Origin: Agrobacterium tumefaciens
GTDB taxonomy: Bacteria > Pseudomonadota > Alphaproteobacteria > Rhizobiales > Rhizobiaceae
Direction of reading: 5' to 3'
Length of the DNA: 64,000 nucleotides
NCBI RefSeq assembly: GCF_013337285.1
Contig: NZ_SUPW01000002.1
Span: 310,001-374,000, forward strand
Positions 17,233 through 25,586 of this stretch are shown here, piece by piece. Position 1 is the stretch's first letter. Each line of letters starts with the position of its first letter. A program made the translations under genes and the position numbers. The notes under the pieces were generated by a model. That model made no database searches and was not told where the DNA came from. It worked only from the letters and a program-made list of their open reading frames with translations.

Positions 17233-17754
17233 ATGAAGTCTCTTGAACTGCTCGTCGAGCGGATCATCCTCTCCAGCCGCTGGCTGCTCGTCGTCTTTTA
17301 TCTCGGGCTTGTCGCGGCGCTGGCGGTTTATGCGTTTTCCTTCGCGCTCAAGTTCCTGAAGGTTGCAAAAAACGTCTTTATTTACGACGAGTCGGATATG
17401 ATCCTCGCCATGCTTGGCTTGATCGATGCGGCGCTGGTCGCCAGCCTGATCGTCATGGTGATGATTTCCGGTTACGAGAATTTCGTCAGCCGCTTTGATA
17501 ATGCGGATGCCGAGGTTTCGTTTCTGGGCAAGCTCGACGCCGGCAGTCTGAAGATCAAGGTCGCATCGTCGATCGTGGCGATTTCGTCCATCCACCTGCT
17601 GCAGATATTCCTCAACGCCAACCAATATTCGGACAGCAAGCTGATGTGGTTCACCATCATCCATCTGGCTTTTGTCGTCTCGGCGGTTATGCTCGGTTTT
17701 CTGGAAAAACTGATGGCCAAGCCGAAGGACAAGTCCGAAAACCCAGCGCTTTAA
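17233..17754 (+). CDS. YqhA/UPF0114 family membrane protein
   Basis: A 173-residue inner-membrane protein with about four TM segments (residues 18-42, 57-75, 110-130 and 137-157). It has the UPF0114 layout: an N-terminal RIILSSRWLLV, a central IDAALVASLIVMVMISGYENFVSR and the HLLQIFLN stretch. Its role is unknown in all family members. It diverges from the heme receptor and may share its AT-rich control region. Confidence 0.85.
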   Translation: MKSLELLVERIILSSRWLLVVFYLGLVAALAVYAFSFALKFLKVAKNVFIYDESDMILAMLGLIDAALVASLIVMVMISGYENFVSRFDNADAEVSFLGKLDAGSLKIKVASSIVAISSIHLLQIFLNANQYSDSKLMWFTIIHLAFVVSAVMLGFLEKLMAKPKDKSENPAL

Positions 17755-17854
17755 TCCAGGTGGTCCGCCCGTCATGAAGGTCGCAACCGTCTTCGCCCCA
17801 GCTGTCTGTTTCTCACATTGGGGTATTTTGCGCCCATCGGGTGGCGGTGGCTGA

Positions 17855-18571
17855 ATGTCGAAAACGGAGCGCCAGGCCAGACTTTGCCGTGACCTGTCGG
17901 CCGCCGCCGACAGGCAGCAATGGCTGATGGCGCTGCAAGAGGTAATGCGCGCGTTCGGCTATGCGCATGTGACGCTGATGAAATTACCCGGCGGCAGCAA
18001 TGCCTATGCCTTGCCAACGGTTGTGGAAAGCAGCCTGCCGGTCTGGGTTGTGAATGCGATGACCGCGAATGGTGCACTTGGCGAGTGTCCCGTTATCAAG
18101 CGTGGCGCCTCATCGATGATGCCGCAATACTGGTCTCTGGAAGATGCCGATATTGCCTGCGGAACGCTGGCGGAAGCGGGGGCATCGCTTGGCAGCATCG
18201 GCATCACCTCCGGGCTCATGGTGCCGGTCAGCGGCATGAGCGGAAACCGGCATCTGATGAATTTTGCGGGTGATCGCGATGCCCTGTCGCAGGCGTCGCT
18301 GAATGAACTGGGCATGATCGTGCTGCATGCTCTGGAGGTCTATGATCGCCTTTGCCGCATCGGCTCGAAAAGCCCGTCACCCTTGACGAAACGCGAACTT
18401 GACGTGGTGCGCTGGACTGCGCAGGGCAAGACTTCCGTGGAGATCGCCGAGCTTCTCTCCATCTCGGAGCACACCGTCAATACCTATATGAATAACGCGA
18501 TGCGCAAGCTCGACTGCGTCAACCGCACGCAGCTGGTGGCAAAGACCATACGTCAGCGCCTGATAGACTGA
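17855..18571 (+). CDS. LuxR-family regulator with autoinducer-type domain (LuxR solo)
   Basis: A 238-residue regulator. Residues about 15-160 look like the autoinducer-binding fold, including MPQYWSLEDA in the ligand-pocket region and SGLMVPVSGMSG. Residues about 172-235 form a clear LuxR helix-turn-helix (LTKRELDVVRWTAQGKTS, ISEHTVNTYMNNAMRKL). No acyl-homoserine-lactone synthase is nearby, so it is a solo. Whether it binds a lactone, a plant signal or nothing cannot be told from here. A short hairpin terminates the gene at 18571-18591. Confidence 0.85.
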   Translation: MSKTERQARLCRDLSAAADRQQWLMALQEVMRAFGYAHVTLMKLPGGSNAYALPTVVESSLPVWVVNAMTANGALGECPVIKRGASSMMPQYWSLEDADIACGTLAEAGASLGSIGITSGLMVPVSGMSGNRHLMNFAGDRDALSQASLNELGMIVLHALEVYDRLCRIGSKSPSPLTKRELDVVRWTAQGKTSVEIAELLSISEHTVNTYMNNAMRKLDCVNRTQLVAKTIRQRLID

Positions 18572-18591
18572 GCCGGCCGCAAAAGCCGGCT
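18571..18591. terminator. Hairpin between convergent genes
   Basis: agccggc (18571-18577) and gccggct (18585-18591) form a 7-bp stem over a 7-base loop directly after the LuxR gene and before the convergent DUF2333 stop. There is no long T run, so termination efficiency is uncertain. Confidence 0.5.
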
Positions 18592-18597
18592 CCATTG

Positions 18598-19755
18598 TCA
18601 GCGGTCGAGAACGGAGCGAAGCTCGACGAGGTTGGAACGAACCCGCAGCACGTAAAATCCCATGGTGGCAAGATGCGACGGCATGATCCAGCCGCTTTCG
18701 TCGCCATTGGAAATGATCGCCGGCTGAATGCGAAGGGCGGCGCGGGTCTGTGTCAGCGTGTCGTTCCAGAGATTGGTCAGGTTGCGTTCGCGAATGACCT
18801 GCGCGAAATCCGATCCGGCGGCGGACAATATGCCGTAATAACCGTAGAGCTGGCCATAGGCGAACCAGAAACGGTCGTCGGCACGGGTGTCGAACCAGCC
18901 GCCATTATAGTTTTCCGAACGCTCGCGCAGAATAGCCGATGTGGAACCGATATCGCCGGCAATGCGGTCGATGAACTGGATGAGGTTGTCGGCGCGGGTA
19001 TCGAAGACGGCCTTACAGGCGGTCAGTTCGCCGTTGAAAGCCTGGAAGCTGCGGATGGCGGCGCGGTAATAGCTGGGCGTTGGCGTCTTCGGGCCGAAGG
19101 GGTCGAGGCCGAAATACCAGGAATATTCGCTGAACTGCATGTTGCCACGCGCTTCCTGGAGATTGTTGTTGATACCAGAGGTTCCGCGCACGCGGCCAAG
19201 CGTATCCACCAGTTCCACCGAGGTACGGCGCACGGCCTGGTTCACGCCGCGCTGGAAGGACGCCTTGTTGTCCAGAAACGGCGTGCTGTCCCAGTCCATG
19301 CCGAAGAGGCCGAGACGGTAGAGCAGCATGGAGGAAATCCACGCATTCTGGTTGACGTTGAAGTCGGTGAGATCGATGGCGGCGTCGACGATGGCTGAAC
19401 GCTGGCACACCGGTGCGGATGTGTTTGCGGCAGCGCCAGTCGCGCCGGCGGACGCAGCCGGGGTCGCTACCGGCAGTTCCAGTCCGGGAGAAACCGTTCG
19501 CTCCGCCAGCTTGTAGCGCGCCACGTAATCCGGGTCGAAATTGCTCCAGACCTGCGTTTGCCAGACGAAATATCCATAAAAGCCGGCAAGCAGGATGAGA
19601 ACCAGAGCGATCGGTCCCTTGATGATCCAGTTGCGGTCGCGATACCAGCCATGGGCGGCCATGAAGGGCCACAAAAGCCAGGCGACGACCATGCCGGCGG
19701 CCTTGCCAATGGCGTTGAAGGCTGCCTGAATCAATGCGGTGATCCGGTCGATCAT
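18598..19755 (-). CDS. DUF2333 family membrane-anchored protein
   Basis: A 385-residue protein with a hydrophobic N-terminal region (about 18-33) and a TM segment at about 49-66 (GPIALVLILLAGFYGYFVW). The rest is periplasmic and rich in aromatic residues and Asn (NNLQEARGNMQFSEYSWYFGLDPFGPKTP, YNGGWFDTRADDRFWFAYGQLYGYYGIL). This fits the DUF2333 family, conserved in proteobacteria without known function. It is alone on its strand with no evident operon. Confidence 0.75.
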   Translation of the reverse strand: MIDRITALIQAAFNAIGKAAGMVVAWLLWPFMAAHGWYRDRNWIIKGPIALVLILLAGFYGYFVWQTQVWSNFDPDYVARYKLAERTVSPGLELPVATPAASAGATGAAANTSAPVCQRSAIVDAAIDLTDFNVNQNAWISSMLLYRLGLFGMDWDSTPFLDNKASFQRGVNQAVRRTSVELVDTLGRVRGTSGINNNLQEARGNMQFSEYSWYFGLDPFGPKTPTPSYYRAAIRSFQAFNGELTACKAVFDTRADNLIQFIDRIAGDIGSTSAILRERSENYNGGWFDTRADDRFWFAYGQLYGYYGILSAAGSDFAQVIRERNLTNLWNDTLTQTRAALRIQPAIISNGDESGWIMPSHLATMGFYVLRVRSNLVELRSVLDR

Positions 19756-19996
19756 GTCGTCATAGTCTCCTCTGCCCGTGGGGCTGGACGCCGGAAGAAA
19801 AATCCGCGGTTCAATCGGGCGCCCTTCGGCGCTTCGGAAAAACCACGGTCATTTACTGTCTTCCAGATATGTCCCGGTCAACCGGGATACAACATGATTG
19901 CGAAACTTTTCTCAACCTGCGGTCCGCGTCGGCTGTCCGGTAGGCTAAGATTGCCTGACCGGATACCAGCCGCCGCGAAGCCGCGGGGATAGGCGG

Positions 19997-20449
19997 TTAC
20001 AGGCCGAGCTTGGCGATCTCGGCGTTCAGACGGTCGCGGGCTTTTTTCGGCAGCTTGCCATTCTTGACGGCATCCAGATTGGCCGGCGGCGCATCGCCCA
20101 CGACGACCAGCGCTACCATGCCCATACCGAGATGCGGTGTGCATTTGACGACATAGGCGCCTTCCTTGTCGACTGTGACCTTCACCGTCTCGTTCATCTT
20201 GCCCTTGAAGTCGGCGACACCTTCGGGGATCATTTCCTTGACAGCTGCCGCATCATGGCCCTTGTCAACGGGGACGAAGGTGATGACGTCACCGACGGCT
20301 GCCTTGACGGTTGCCGGTTCGAAGACCATCGCCTGACCGTCGCTGCCCTTGTTGAGCATCTTCACTTCGATTTCAGCCGAGAGGGCGGGAAAGGCGAAAA
20401 GGCCTGCGATGATGGCGAGGCTGGCGAATTTGGCAGTTTTGTTCTGCAT
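19997..20449 (-). CDS. azu: Pseudoazurin
   Basis: A 150-residue periplasmic blue copper protein. The signal peptide ends at FAFPALSA, leaving a mature protein near 127 residues, normal for pseudoazurin. Type 1 copper ligands are visible: His in KGHDAA, then Cys, His and Met in CTPHLGMGM. Pseudoazurin carries electrons to copper nitrite reductase or other periplasmic acceptors. The ATG at 20449 follows ggagc at 6 nt. An FNR/NnrR-like site lies 77 nt upstream. No denitrification gene is in the window. Confidence 0.92.
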   Translation of the reverse strand: MQNKTAKFASLAIIAGLFAFPALSAEIEVKMLNKGSDGQAMVFEPATVKAAVGDVITFVPVDKGHDAAAVKEMIPEGVADFKGKMNETVKVTVDKEGAYVVKCTPHLGMGMVALVVVGDAPPANLDAVKNGKLPKKARDRLNAEIAKLGL

Positions 20450-20525
20450 AATTTTGCTCCTGAGAGAAAGCACATCCACGCGAATGTGTCCCCGTCGTCT
20501 TAGCGCAGGAGCAGGGCAGCCATCT

Positions 20526-20539
20526 TTGCGAAAAATCAA
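20526..20539 (-). promoter_or_regulatory. FNR/NnrR-like site upstream of pseudoazurin
   Basis: On the minus strand ttgatttttcgcaa fits TTG-N8-CAA and matches 8 of 10 defined positions of the FNR consensus TTGAT-N4-ATCAA. It is 77 nt upstream of the pseudoazurin ATG, a workable distance for activation. Oxygen- or NO-dependent control is inferred. Confidence 0.4.
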
Positions 20540-20562
20540 ATGCGGCAACCGGACGCAGAGTT

Positions 20563-20628
20563 AGAGCGTTTCCGCTTTCGTTGAATCGTGGAAACGCTCT
20601 GACTTTTCGTTCAGACGCATTTTGCTCT
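20563..20628. repeat. Short RIME-like palindromic repeat
   Basis: agagcgtttccgc starts a hairpin closing with gtggaaacgctct (20588-20600), and a second half ends in gctct. The end motifs are the same as in the longer copies at 32513-32615 and 58566-58667, so this looks like a shortened member. It overlaps the region just past the thymidine kinase stop. Confidence 0.7.
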
Positions 20629-21208
20629 AGCCGCCCTTCACGGTTTCCACCCAGTGGCGGCGGCAGAAGGAAACGTATTTTTCGTTGCCGCCGACATCGA
20701 TCTGCGCGCCTTCCTTGACGACATTGCCCTCATTGTCGAAACGGGCAACCATCGTCGCCTTGCGGCCGCAATGGCAGATGGTGCGGATTTCGCGAAGTTC
20801 GTCGGCAATGGCGAGCAGTTCTTTCGAGGCCGGGAAAAGCTTTCCCTGAAAATCCGTGCGCAGACCGTAGGTCATGACCGGGATGTTCAGCCGGTCGGCA
20901 ATGCCGGCCAGCTGCCAGACATGGTGTTCCGACAGGAAATTGGCTTCGTCGATGAATACGCAGGCGACCGGGGCTTCGGCGTTGAGGGCCGACACTTCGG
21001 CGAAGATATCAGTGCCTTCGTCGAAGGTCCGGGCGTCGGAAGAAAGGCCGATGCGTGATGCGACCCGGCCGGCACCCGCCCGATCGTCAAAGGCGGCCGT
21101 GAAGATCAGCGTGCGCATGCCGCGTTCCTGATAGTTATAGGACGCCTGCAGCAGCATGGTCGATTTACCGGCATTCATCGCCGCATAATTGAAATAGAGT
21201 TTTGCCAT
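20627..21208 (-). CDS. tdk: Thymidine kinase (type II)
   Basis: A 193-residue enzyme that phosphorylates thymidine to dTMP for salvage. Visible are the P-loop NAGKST, the catalytic region FIDEANFLSEHHVWQL, the lasso-type substrate segment with YGLRTDFQGKLF, and zinc-binding cysteines beginning in CHCGRKA. Size matches bacterial TK1-like enzymes. The ATG at 21208 follows gggag with 7 nt. The frame stays open 58 codons upstream without homology. It stands alone, and the repeat element starts at its stop codon. Confidence 0.95.
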   Translation of the reverse strand: MAKLYFNYAAMNAGKSTMLLQASYNYQERGMRTLIFTAAFDDRAGAGRVASRIGLSSDARTFDEGTDIFAEVSALNAEAPVACVFIDEANFLSEHHVWQLAGIADRLNIPVMTYGLRTDFQGKLFPASKELLAIADELREIRTICHCGRKATMVARFDNEGNVVKEGAQIDVGGNEKYVSFCRRHWVETVKGG

Positions 21209-21542
21209 TATCCACTCCCGGAGCGCCTTTGCGTCCTTCAGACGCGTCGCAACCATGCTCCAACTTGTTGAATCGGCGCATTGCGCCTCGCGGAACCGAT
21301 TCTGATTCCTGAACCGATGCTGCAATCTGCGTCTTTTGACGGCGAAGAAGCGGGTTGAAAAGTGCGGAGATGGAAAAAACACAGATTTCCGCGGCCTACC
21401 ATTCTCGACATTACACGGCTAAAGACCGACATTTTCACGGTTTTGTCGCAAACGGTGGGCCAAAGCACGCAAATGCACGCGAGTTGATTGTGGCCGGCAG
21501 ATATTGATAATGGCAAGGGAACGAAAAAAAAGGGAGCAAACG

Positions 21543-22496
21543 ATGTTTGCAAATAGAAGCCGCTGTCTGGCCCTGGCCGCAGCAATCTCCTCCATGACGT
21601 TCAGCGCGGCCAATGCCGCCGAGCCGGCAAGTTGCGGTACGGTGCGTTTCTCAGATGTTGGCTGGACCGACATCACGGCCACAACGGCGACCGCCACCGT
21701 ACTTCTGAAAAGCCTGGGTTATGAAACCGACGTCAAGCTTCTCTCCGTACCCGTTACCTATACATCCCTAAAAAACAAGGACATCGACGTCTTCCTCGGT
21801 AACTGGATGCCAACCATGGAAGGCGATATCGCGCCTTACCGCGAAGACAAATCTGTTGAGACGCTGCGTGAAAACCTGACGGGCGCCAAATACACGCTGG
21901 CGACCAACGCCAAGGGCGCCGAACTCGGCATCAAGGACTTCAAGGACATCGCCACCCATAGCAAGGACCTCGGCGGCAAGATCTATGGCATCGAGCCGGG
22001 CAATGACGGTAATCGTCTGATCCTCGACATGGTGGCCAAGGACAGTTTCGGCCTGAAATCTTTCGAGGTGGTGGAATCCTCCGAACAGGGCATGCTGTCG
22101 CAGGTTGCCCGCGCGGAAAAATCCGGCGAGCCGATCGTCTTCCTCGGTTGGGAACCGCATCCGATGAATGCGAATTTCAAGCTGACCTATCTGACCGGCG
22201 GCGACGAGGTCTTCGGCCCCAATCTCGGCGGCGCGACGATCCATACCAATGTGCGCAAGGGTTATGTCGAGGAATGCCCGAATGTCGGCGCTTTTCTGAA
22301 GAACCTGCAATTTTCCCTGCCCATGGAAAACGAGATCATGGGCAAGATCCTGAATGACGGCCTTGAGGGCGAAGCGGCAGCGACCGCCTGGCTGAAGGCC
22401 AATCCGGCAGCGATCGAGCCCTGGCTCGCCAACGTCAAGACCAAGGACGGCAGTGCCGACGCCTTGCCCGCCGCCAAGAAGGCACTGGGCCTTTAA
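21543..22496 (+). CDS. choX: Choline ABC transporter substrate-binding protein
   Basis: A 317-residue periplasmic protein of the ChoX/OpuAC (glycine betaine type) family. The signal peptide ends near SAANAA. Ligand-box tryptophans are visible in VGWTDITA, LGNWMPTME and LGWEPHPMN, as in Sinorhizobium ChoX where aromatics cage the trimethylammonium group. It delivers choline to ChoWV. The ATG at 21543 follows ggagcaaacg. It is the first gene of choXWV; a stable hairpin after its stop probably raises its level relative to the permease. Confidence 0.93.
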   Translation: MFANRSRCLALAAAISSMTFSAANAAEPASCGTVRFSDVGWTDITATTATATVLLKSLGYETDVKLLSVPVTYTSLKNKDIDVFLGNWMPTMEGDIAPYREDKSVETLRENLTGAKYTLATNAKGAELGIKDFKDIATHSKDLGGKIYGIEPGNDGNRLILDMVAKDSFGLKSFEVVESSEQGMLSQVARAEKSGEPIVFLGWEPHPMNANFKLTYLTGGDEVFGPNLGGATIHTNVRKGYVEECPNVGAFLKNLQFSLPMENEIMGKILNDGLEGEAAATAWLKANPAAIEPWLANVKTKDGSADALPAAKKALGL

Positions 22497-22518
22497 CGCA
22501 TGACCATGCATGACTGCG

Positions 22519-22541
22519 TCCGGCCTGTTCGACAGGCCGGA
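22519..22541 (+). promoter_or_regulatory. Intercistronic hairpin choX-choW
   Basis: A perfect 10-bp stem, tccggcctgt/acaggccgga, with a 3-nt loop, 22 bases past the choX stop. There is no T run, so it is more likely an mRNA-stabilising or partial-termination element than a full terminator. It would explain a binding protein made in excess over its permease. Confidence 0.7.
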
Positions 22542-22683
22542 TTGCAGCAAGAAATAACGATGCCCATGCGTGACCCCAGCTCGCGAGTTTCGTCGCATCG
22601 CGGGTCGCGCGCCAGCACCGCGTCCGGCAGTTTTGATGCCGGCCGTCGTTTCTGCATTTGTTCACGAAAGGTATTTTCTTACC

Positions 22684-23535
22684 GTGGAATGGCTCAGCGC
22701 TCCTGAAAACCGCCTGCCTGTCGGCCGATATGCCAAGGAGGCCATCGATTGGCTGACCGGCAATCTCGCCTTTTTCTTCGATTGGCTTTCTTTCATCTTC
22801 CAAAGCGTCATCAACGCCCTGCTTTATGTTTTACAGGCGCCGCATCCGCTGATCATCGTCGCGATATTGACGGCGCTTTCGGCCTGGACGCGCCGTTCGG
22901 TCGGGATGCCGCTCTTCACGGCGCTCGGCCTGTTGCTCATCATCAATCTCGGTTACTGGAAAGCCACGACGGAAACGCTGGCGCTGGTGATGGCCGCGAG
23001 CGCCGTGTGCATGATCATCGGCATACCGCTCGGCATATTGGCGGCACGGCGCAAATGGATCTATGCCGGCATGCGCCCGGTGCTGGACCTGATGCAGACT
23101 ATCCCGACCTTCGTCTATCTTATCCCGGCGCTGGTGCTTTTCGGCCTCGGCATGGTTCCCGGTCTCATCGCCACCGTCATCTTCGCCATTCCGGCTCCGG
23201 TGCGACTTACCCGCCTCGGCATCGTCTCGACGCCGCCGGCGCTGGTGGAGGCGGCGGTTGCCTTCGGTGCGACGCCGTCTCAGGTTCTGCGCAAGGTGGA
23301 GCTTCCCTTCGCCGCGCCGCAGATCATGGCGGGTCTGACCCAGACGATCATGCTGTCGCTGTCGATGGTGGTTATCTCCGCTCTCGTCGGCGCTAATGGG
23401 CTTGGTGTTCCGGTGGTGCGCGCGCTCAACACCGTCAACATCTCCATGGGCTTCGAGGCGGGACTGTGCATCGTCATACTGGCGATCGTTCTCGACCGGC
23501 TTTTCCGACTTCCCGGTGCGGAGGATGACCTATGA
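22684..23535 (+). CDS. choW: Choline ABC transporter permease
   Basis: A 283-residue inner-membrane permease with about six TM segments and the EAA-like loop EAAVAFGATPSQVLRKVELPFAAP that docks on the ATPase. It has MQTIPTFVYLIPAL and LGMVPGLIATVIFAIPAPVRLT, typical of betaine/choline permeases. I chose GTG at 22684 because the protein then begins V(M)EWLSAPENRLPVGR as homologues do. The only ribosome site, aaagg, is about 12 nt upstream, so translation may be weak. It overlaps choV by ATGA. Confidence 0.88.
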   Translation: MEWLSAPENRLPVGRYAKEAIDWLTGNLAFFFDWLSFIFQSVINALLYVLQAPHPLIIVAILTALSAWTRRSVGMPLFTALGLLLIINLGYWKATTETLALVMAASAVCMIIGIPLGILAARRKWIYAGMRPVLDLMQTIPTFVYLIPALVLFGLGMVPGLIATVIFAIPAPVRLTRLGIVSTPPALVEAAVAFGATPSQVLRKVELPFAAPQIMAGLTQTIMLSLSMVVISALVGANGLGVPVVRALNTVNISMGFEAGLCIVILAIVLDRLFRLPGAEDDL

Positions 23536-24578
23536 GCGACGCCATCATCTTTGGAAATGTCGATATCGTTTTTGGTGACCGGCCCGATGCCGCCCTGCCG
23601 ATGATCGACAAAGGCAGTACCCGTGACGAGATCAATAGCGAGACCGGGCTGGTGCTCGGTGTCGCCAATGCTTCGCTTTCGGTGAAAGAAGGCGAGATCC
23701 TCGTGCTCATGGGGCTTTCCGGTTCCGGTAAATCGACCCTGCTTCGGGCCGTCAACGGGCTTGCGCCCGTGGTTCGCGGCAATGTCGGGGTGAAGACCAA
23801 GTCCGGTTATGTCGATCCCTATCGCTGCCCGGCGAAGGCGCTGCGCGACCTGCGCACGCATACGGTTTCGATGGTGTTCCAGCAATTCGGTCTTCTGCCC
23901 TGGCGCAATGTGGCCGACAATGTCGGCTTCGGGCTTGAGCTTTCCGGCACCCCGGAGGCAGAACGCAAACGCATGGTGGCCGAGCAGCTGGAGCTGGTGA
24001 ACCTGTCTGCCTGGGCCAACCGCAAGGTGGGGGAACTTTCCGGCGGCATGCAGCAGCGTGTGGGGCTGGCGCGGGCCTTCGCCACCGGAGCGCCGATTCT
24101 CTTGATGGACGAGCCGTTTTCGGCGCTCGATCCCCTCATCAGAAGCCGTTTGCAGGACGAGCTTCTGGAATTCCAGAGCCGGCTGAAGAAGACCATTCTC
24201 TTCGTCAGTCACGATCTGGACGAGGCGTTCCGCATCGGCAACCGCATCGCCATGATGGAAGGCGGGCGCATTATCCAGTGCGGTACGCCGCAGCAGATCG
24301 TCAAGCAGCCGGCGACGCAATATGTCGCTGACTTCGTGCAGAACATGAACCCGATCTCGATGCTGACCGCCGCCGACGTGATGAAACCGGGTGTCGACGA
24401 ACGAAACGGGCGGCTGACCGTGGCGGCTACTGCCCGTCCGTCATCGCCGTTGATCGATATTCTCGATGCGCTTGCGAAACATTCGGGCGCGATCGGCGTC
24501 GTCGACAATGGCGCCATCATAGGCACGATTTCCGCAGATGAGATCGTGACCGGGCTGACCCGGCACCGAAAAAAATAA
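23532..24578 (+). CDS. choV: Choline ABC transporter ATP-binding protein
   Basis: A 348-residue ATPase. Walker A is GLSGSGKST, the Q-loop VFQQFGLLPW, the signature LSGGMQQRV, Walker B LLMDEPFSALDP and the switch His in FVSHDLDEA. The last 75 residues look like a shortened CBS-type region (AKHSGAIGVVDNGAIIGTISADEIV), as in other osmoprotectant ATPases. It powers choline uptake with ChoXW. In rhizobia choline is oxidised to glycine betaine and also feeds phosphatidylcholine synthesis; no bet gene is in the window. Confidence 0.93.
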   Translation: MSDAIIFGNVDIVFGDRPDAALPMIDKGSTRDEINSETGLVLGVANASLSVKEGEILVLMGLSGSGKSTLLRAVNGLAPVVRGNVGVKTKSGYVDPYRCPAKALRDLRTHTVSMVFQQFGLLPWRNVADNVGFGLELSGTPEAERKRMVAEQLELVNLSAWANRKVGELSGGMQQRVGLARAFATGAPILLMDEPFSALDPLIRSRLQDELLEFQSRLKKTILFVSHDLDEAFRIGNRIAMMEGGRIIQCGTPQQIVKQPATQYVADFVQNMNPISMLTAADVMKPGVDERNGRLTVAATARPSSPLIDILDALAKHSGAIGVVDNGAIIGTISADEIVTGLTRHRKK

Positions 24579-25122
24579 TATTTTTTTCTGCGAGAAAAGC
24601 ATAAAGGGCCTTCAGCAATGGATGGCCCTTTATGCTTTTAAAGGAATCCCTGCGACGCAAGTTATACCTTCCCATGGTAGCAAAGAATATTTTTGATATC
24701 ATAAGTTATGCATTAAAATAATTACTAATAAAAATCATATTGCAAATTTCGAGAAAATTGCGCAAAGTTAATCTAGATTCTGTAGCCCGTTGCTAAATTT
24801 AAGGTGGTATAAGATTGAAGCCTCAAAACCGGGCACTGGTCGTCAAGATTTATACGCTCAAATTTTGATCGTTTACTGCTTATAAATACTACTGCTAATA
24901 CATAAGGTTATTGCTAAATTGATAAAAATCAGGCAAAAATATTATAATTTAGTCGCGATGTCTTAAGTAAATAAATGATCAAGAATAGTCTTTGAAAGGG
25001 ACACGATATAAGCAAGATTTAGGTATATACAACGTATCCGCCGAATTATAAAAACTTCTTTTGGAACACCTATTATAGCCACCATGACGGTCTTTCCGAC
25101 TGTCATCAGGAGACTTGAGCGT
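24579..25122. other. AT-rich intergenic region
   Basis: 544 bases without a protein gene. After the choV terminator (24595-24639), about 24660-25080 is very AT-rich for this chromosome and holds no ORF of note. The decamer ttgctaaatt occurs twice in direct orientation (24790-24799 and 24911-24920). It probably includes the promoter and operators of the NolR-like gene; I could not identify a NolR box with confidence. Confidence 0.6.
24595..24639. terminator. Bidirectional terminator after choV
   Basis: A perfect 16-bp inverted repeat, aaaagcataaagggcc and ggccctttatgctttt, with a 13-nt loop. Ends are A-rich on one side and T-rich on the other, giving a U run in both directions. It lies 16 bases past choV. 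Confidence 0.92.
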
Positions 25123-25446
25123 ATGGATAACCAATCTCTGTCGGAACATAGCATCGCCGCTGCAGACTTGCTCTCAGCGATGGCGAATCCCAAGCGCCTG
25201 ATGATCTTATGCACGCTGGTGGATACGGAAGTGCCGGTCGGTGTTCTCGCTTCGCAGGTTGGTCTCAGCCAGTCCGCTCTTTCGCAGCATCTTTCCAAAT
25301 TGCGTGCGCAACGGCTGGTCAAGACACGACGGGATGCGCAGACCATCTATTATTCCAGCAATTCCGAATCCGTCAAAAAAATCCTCGCCTCCCTCGAGGA
25401 AATTTATTGCCAGGTGCAGAAGAGCAGCAGCAAGACCGCCGCTTGA
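25123..25446 (+). CDS. ArsR-family regulator, NolR-like
   Basis: A 107-residue winged-helix regulator. The core LLSAMANPKRLMILCTLVD, the recognition helix region VGLSQSALSQHLSKLRAQ and the wing VKTRRDAQTIYYSS follow rhizobial NolR, a global regulator of nodulation, exopolysaccharide and conjugation genes. No metal-binding cysteine cluster of ArsR/SmtB type is visible, in line with NolR. The ATG at 25123 has aggag 10 nt upstream; the ATG at 25084 lacks a site. It sits after a long AT-rich leader. The equivalence to NolR is by family resemblance. Confidence 0.85.
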   Translation: MDNQSLSEHSIAAADLLSAMANPKRLMILCTLVDTEVPVGVLASQVGLSQSALSQHLSKLRAQRLVKTRRDAQTIYYSSNSESVKKILASLEEIYCQVQKSSSKTAA

Positions 25447-25489
25447 TCTCACGGCCATTTTCAGGCCTTCGCGGCAACATATCCGTTGA

Positions 25490-25515
25490 AACCGGCGCAC
25501 GACGCCGGTTTTTCG
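25490..25515 (+). terminator. Terminator of the NolR-like gene
   Basis: aaccggcg/cgccggtt (25490-25497 and 25503-25510) forms an 8-bp stem with a 5-nt loop followed by tttcgtttt, 44 bases after the stop codon. Confidence 0.85.
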
Positions 25516-25586
25516 TTTTCAGGTCCTGCGTATGGATCGAAGGGGCCATTCAGGCTAAAGAGATACGCCTCTCACAAGGGCGGGTT

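Noticed and set aside
20526-20539. A full FNR consensus site before pseudoazurin
   Set aside because: Only 8 of 10 positions fit, so it is listed as a weak candidate rather than a firm FNR site.
24700-25083. NolR boxes (A/T)TTAG-N9-A(T/A) for autoregulation
   Set aside because: Several partial matches occur in the AT-rich DNA, but none satisfies the whole pattern by hand inspection.
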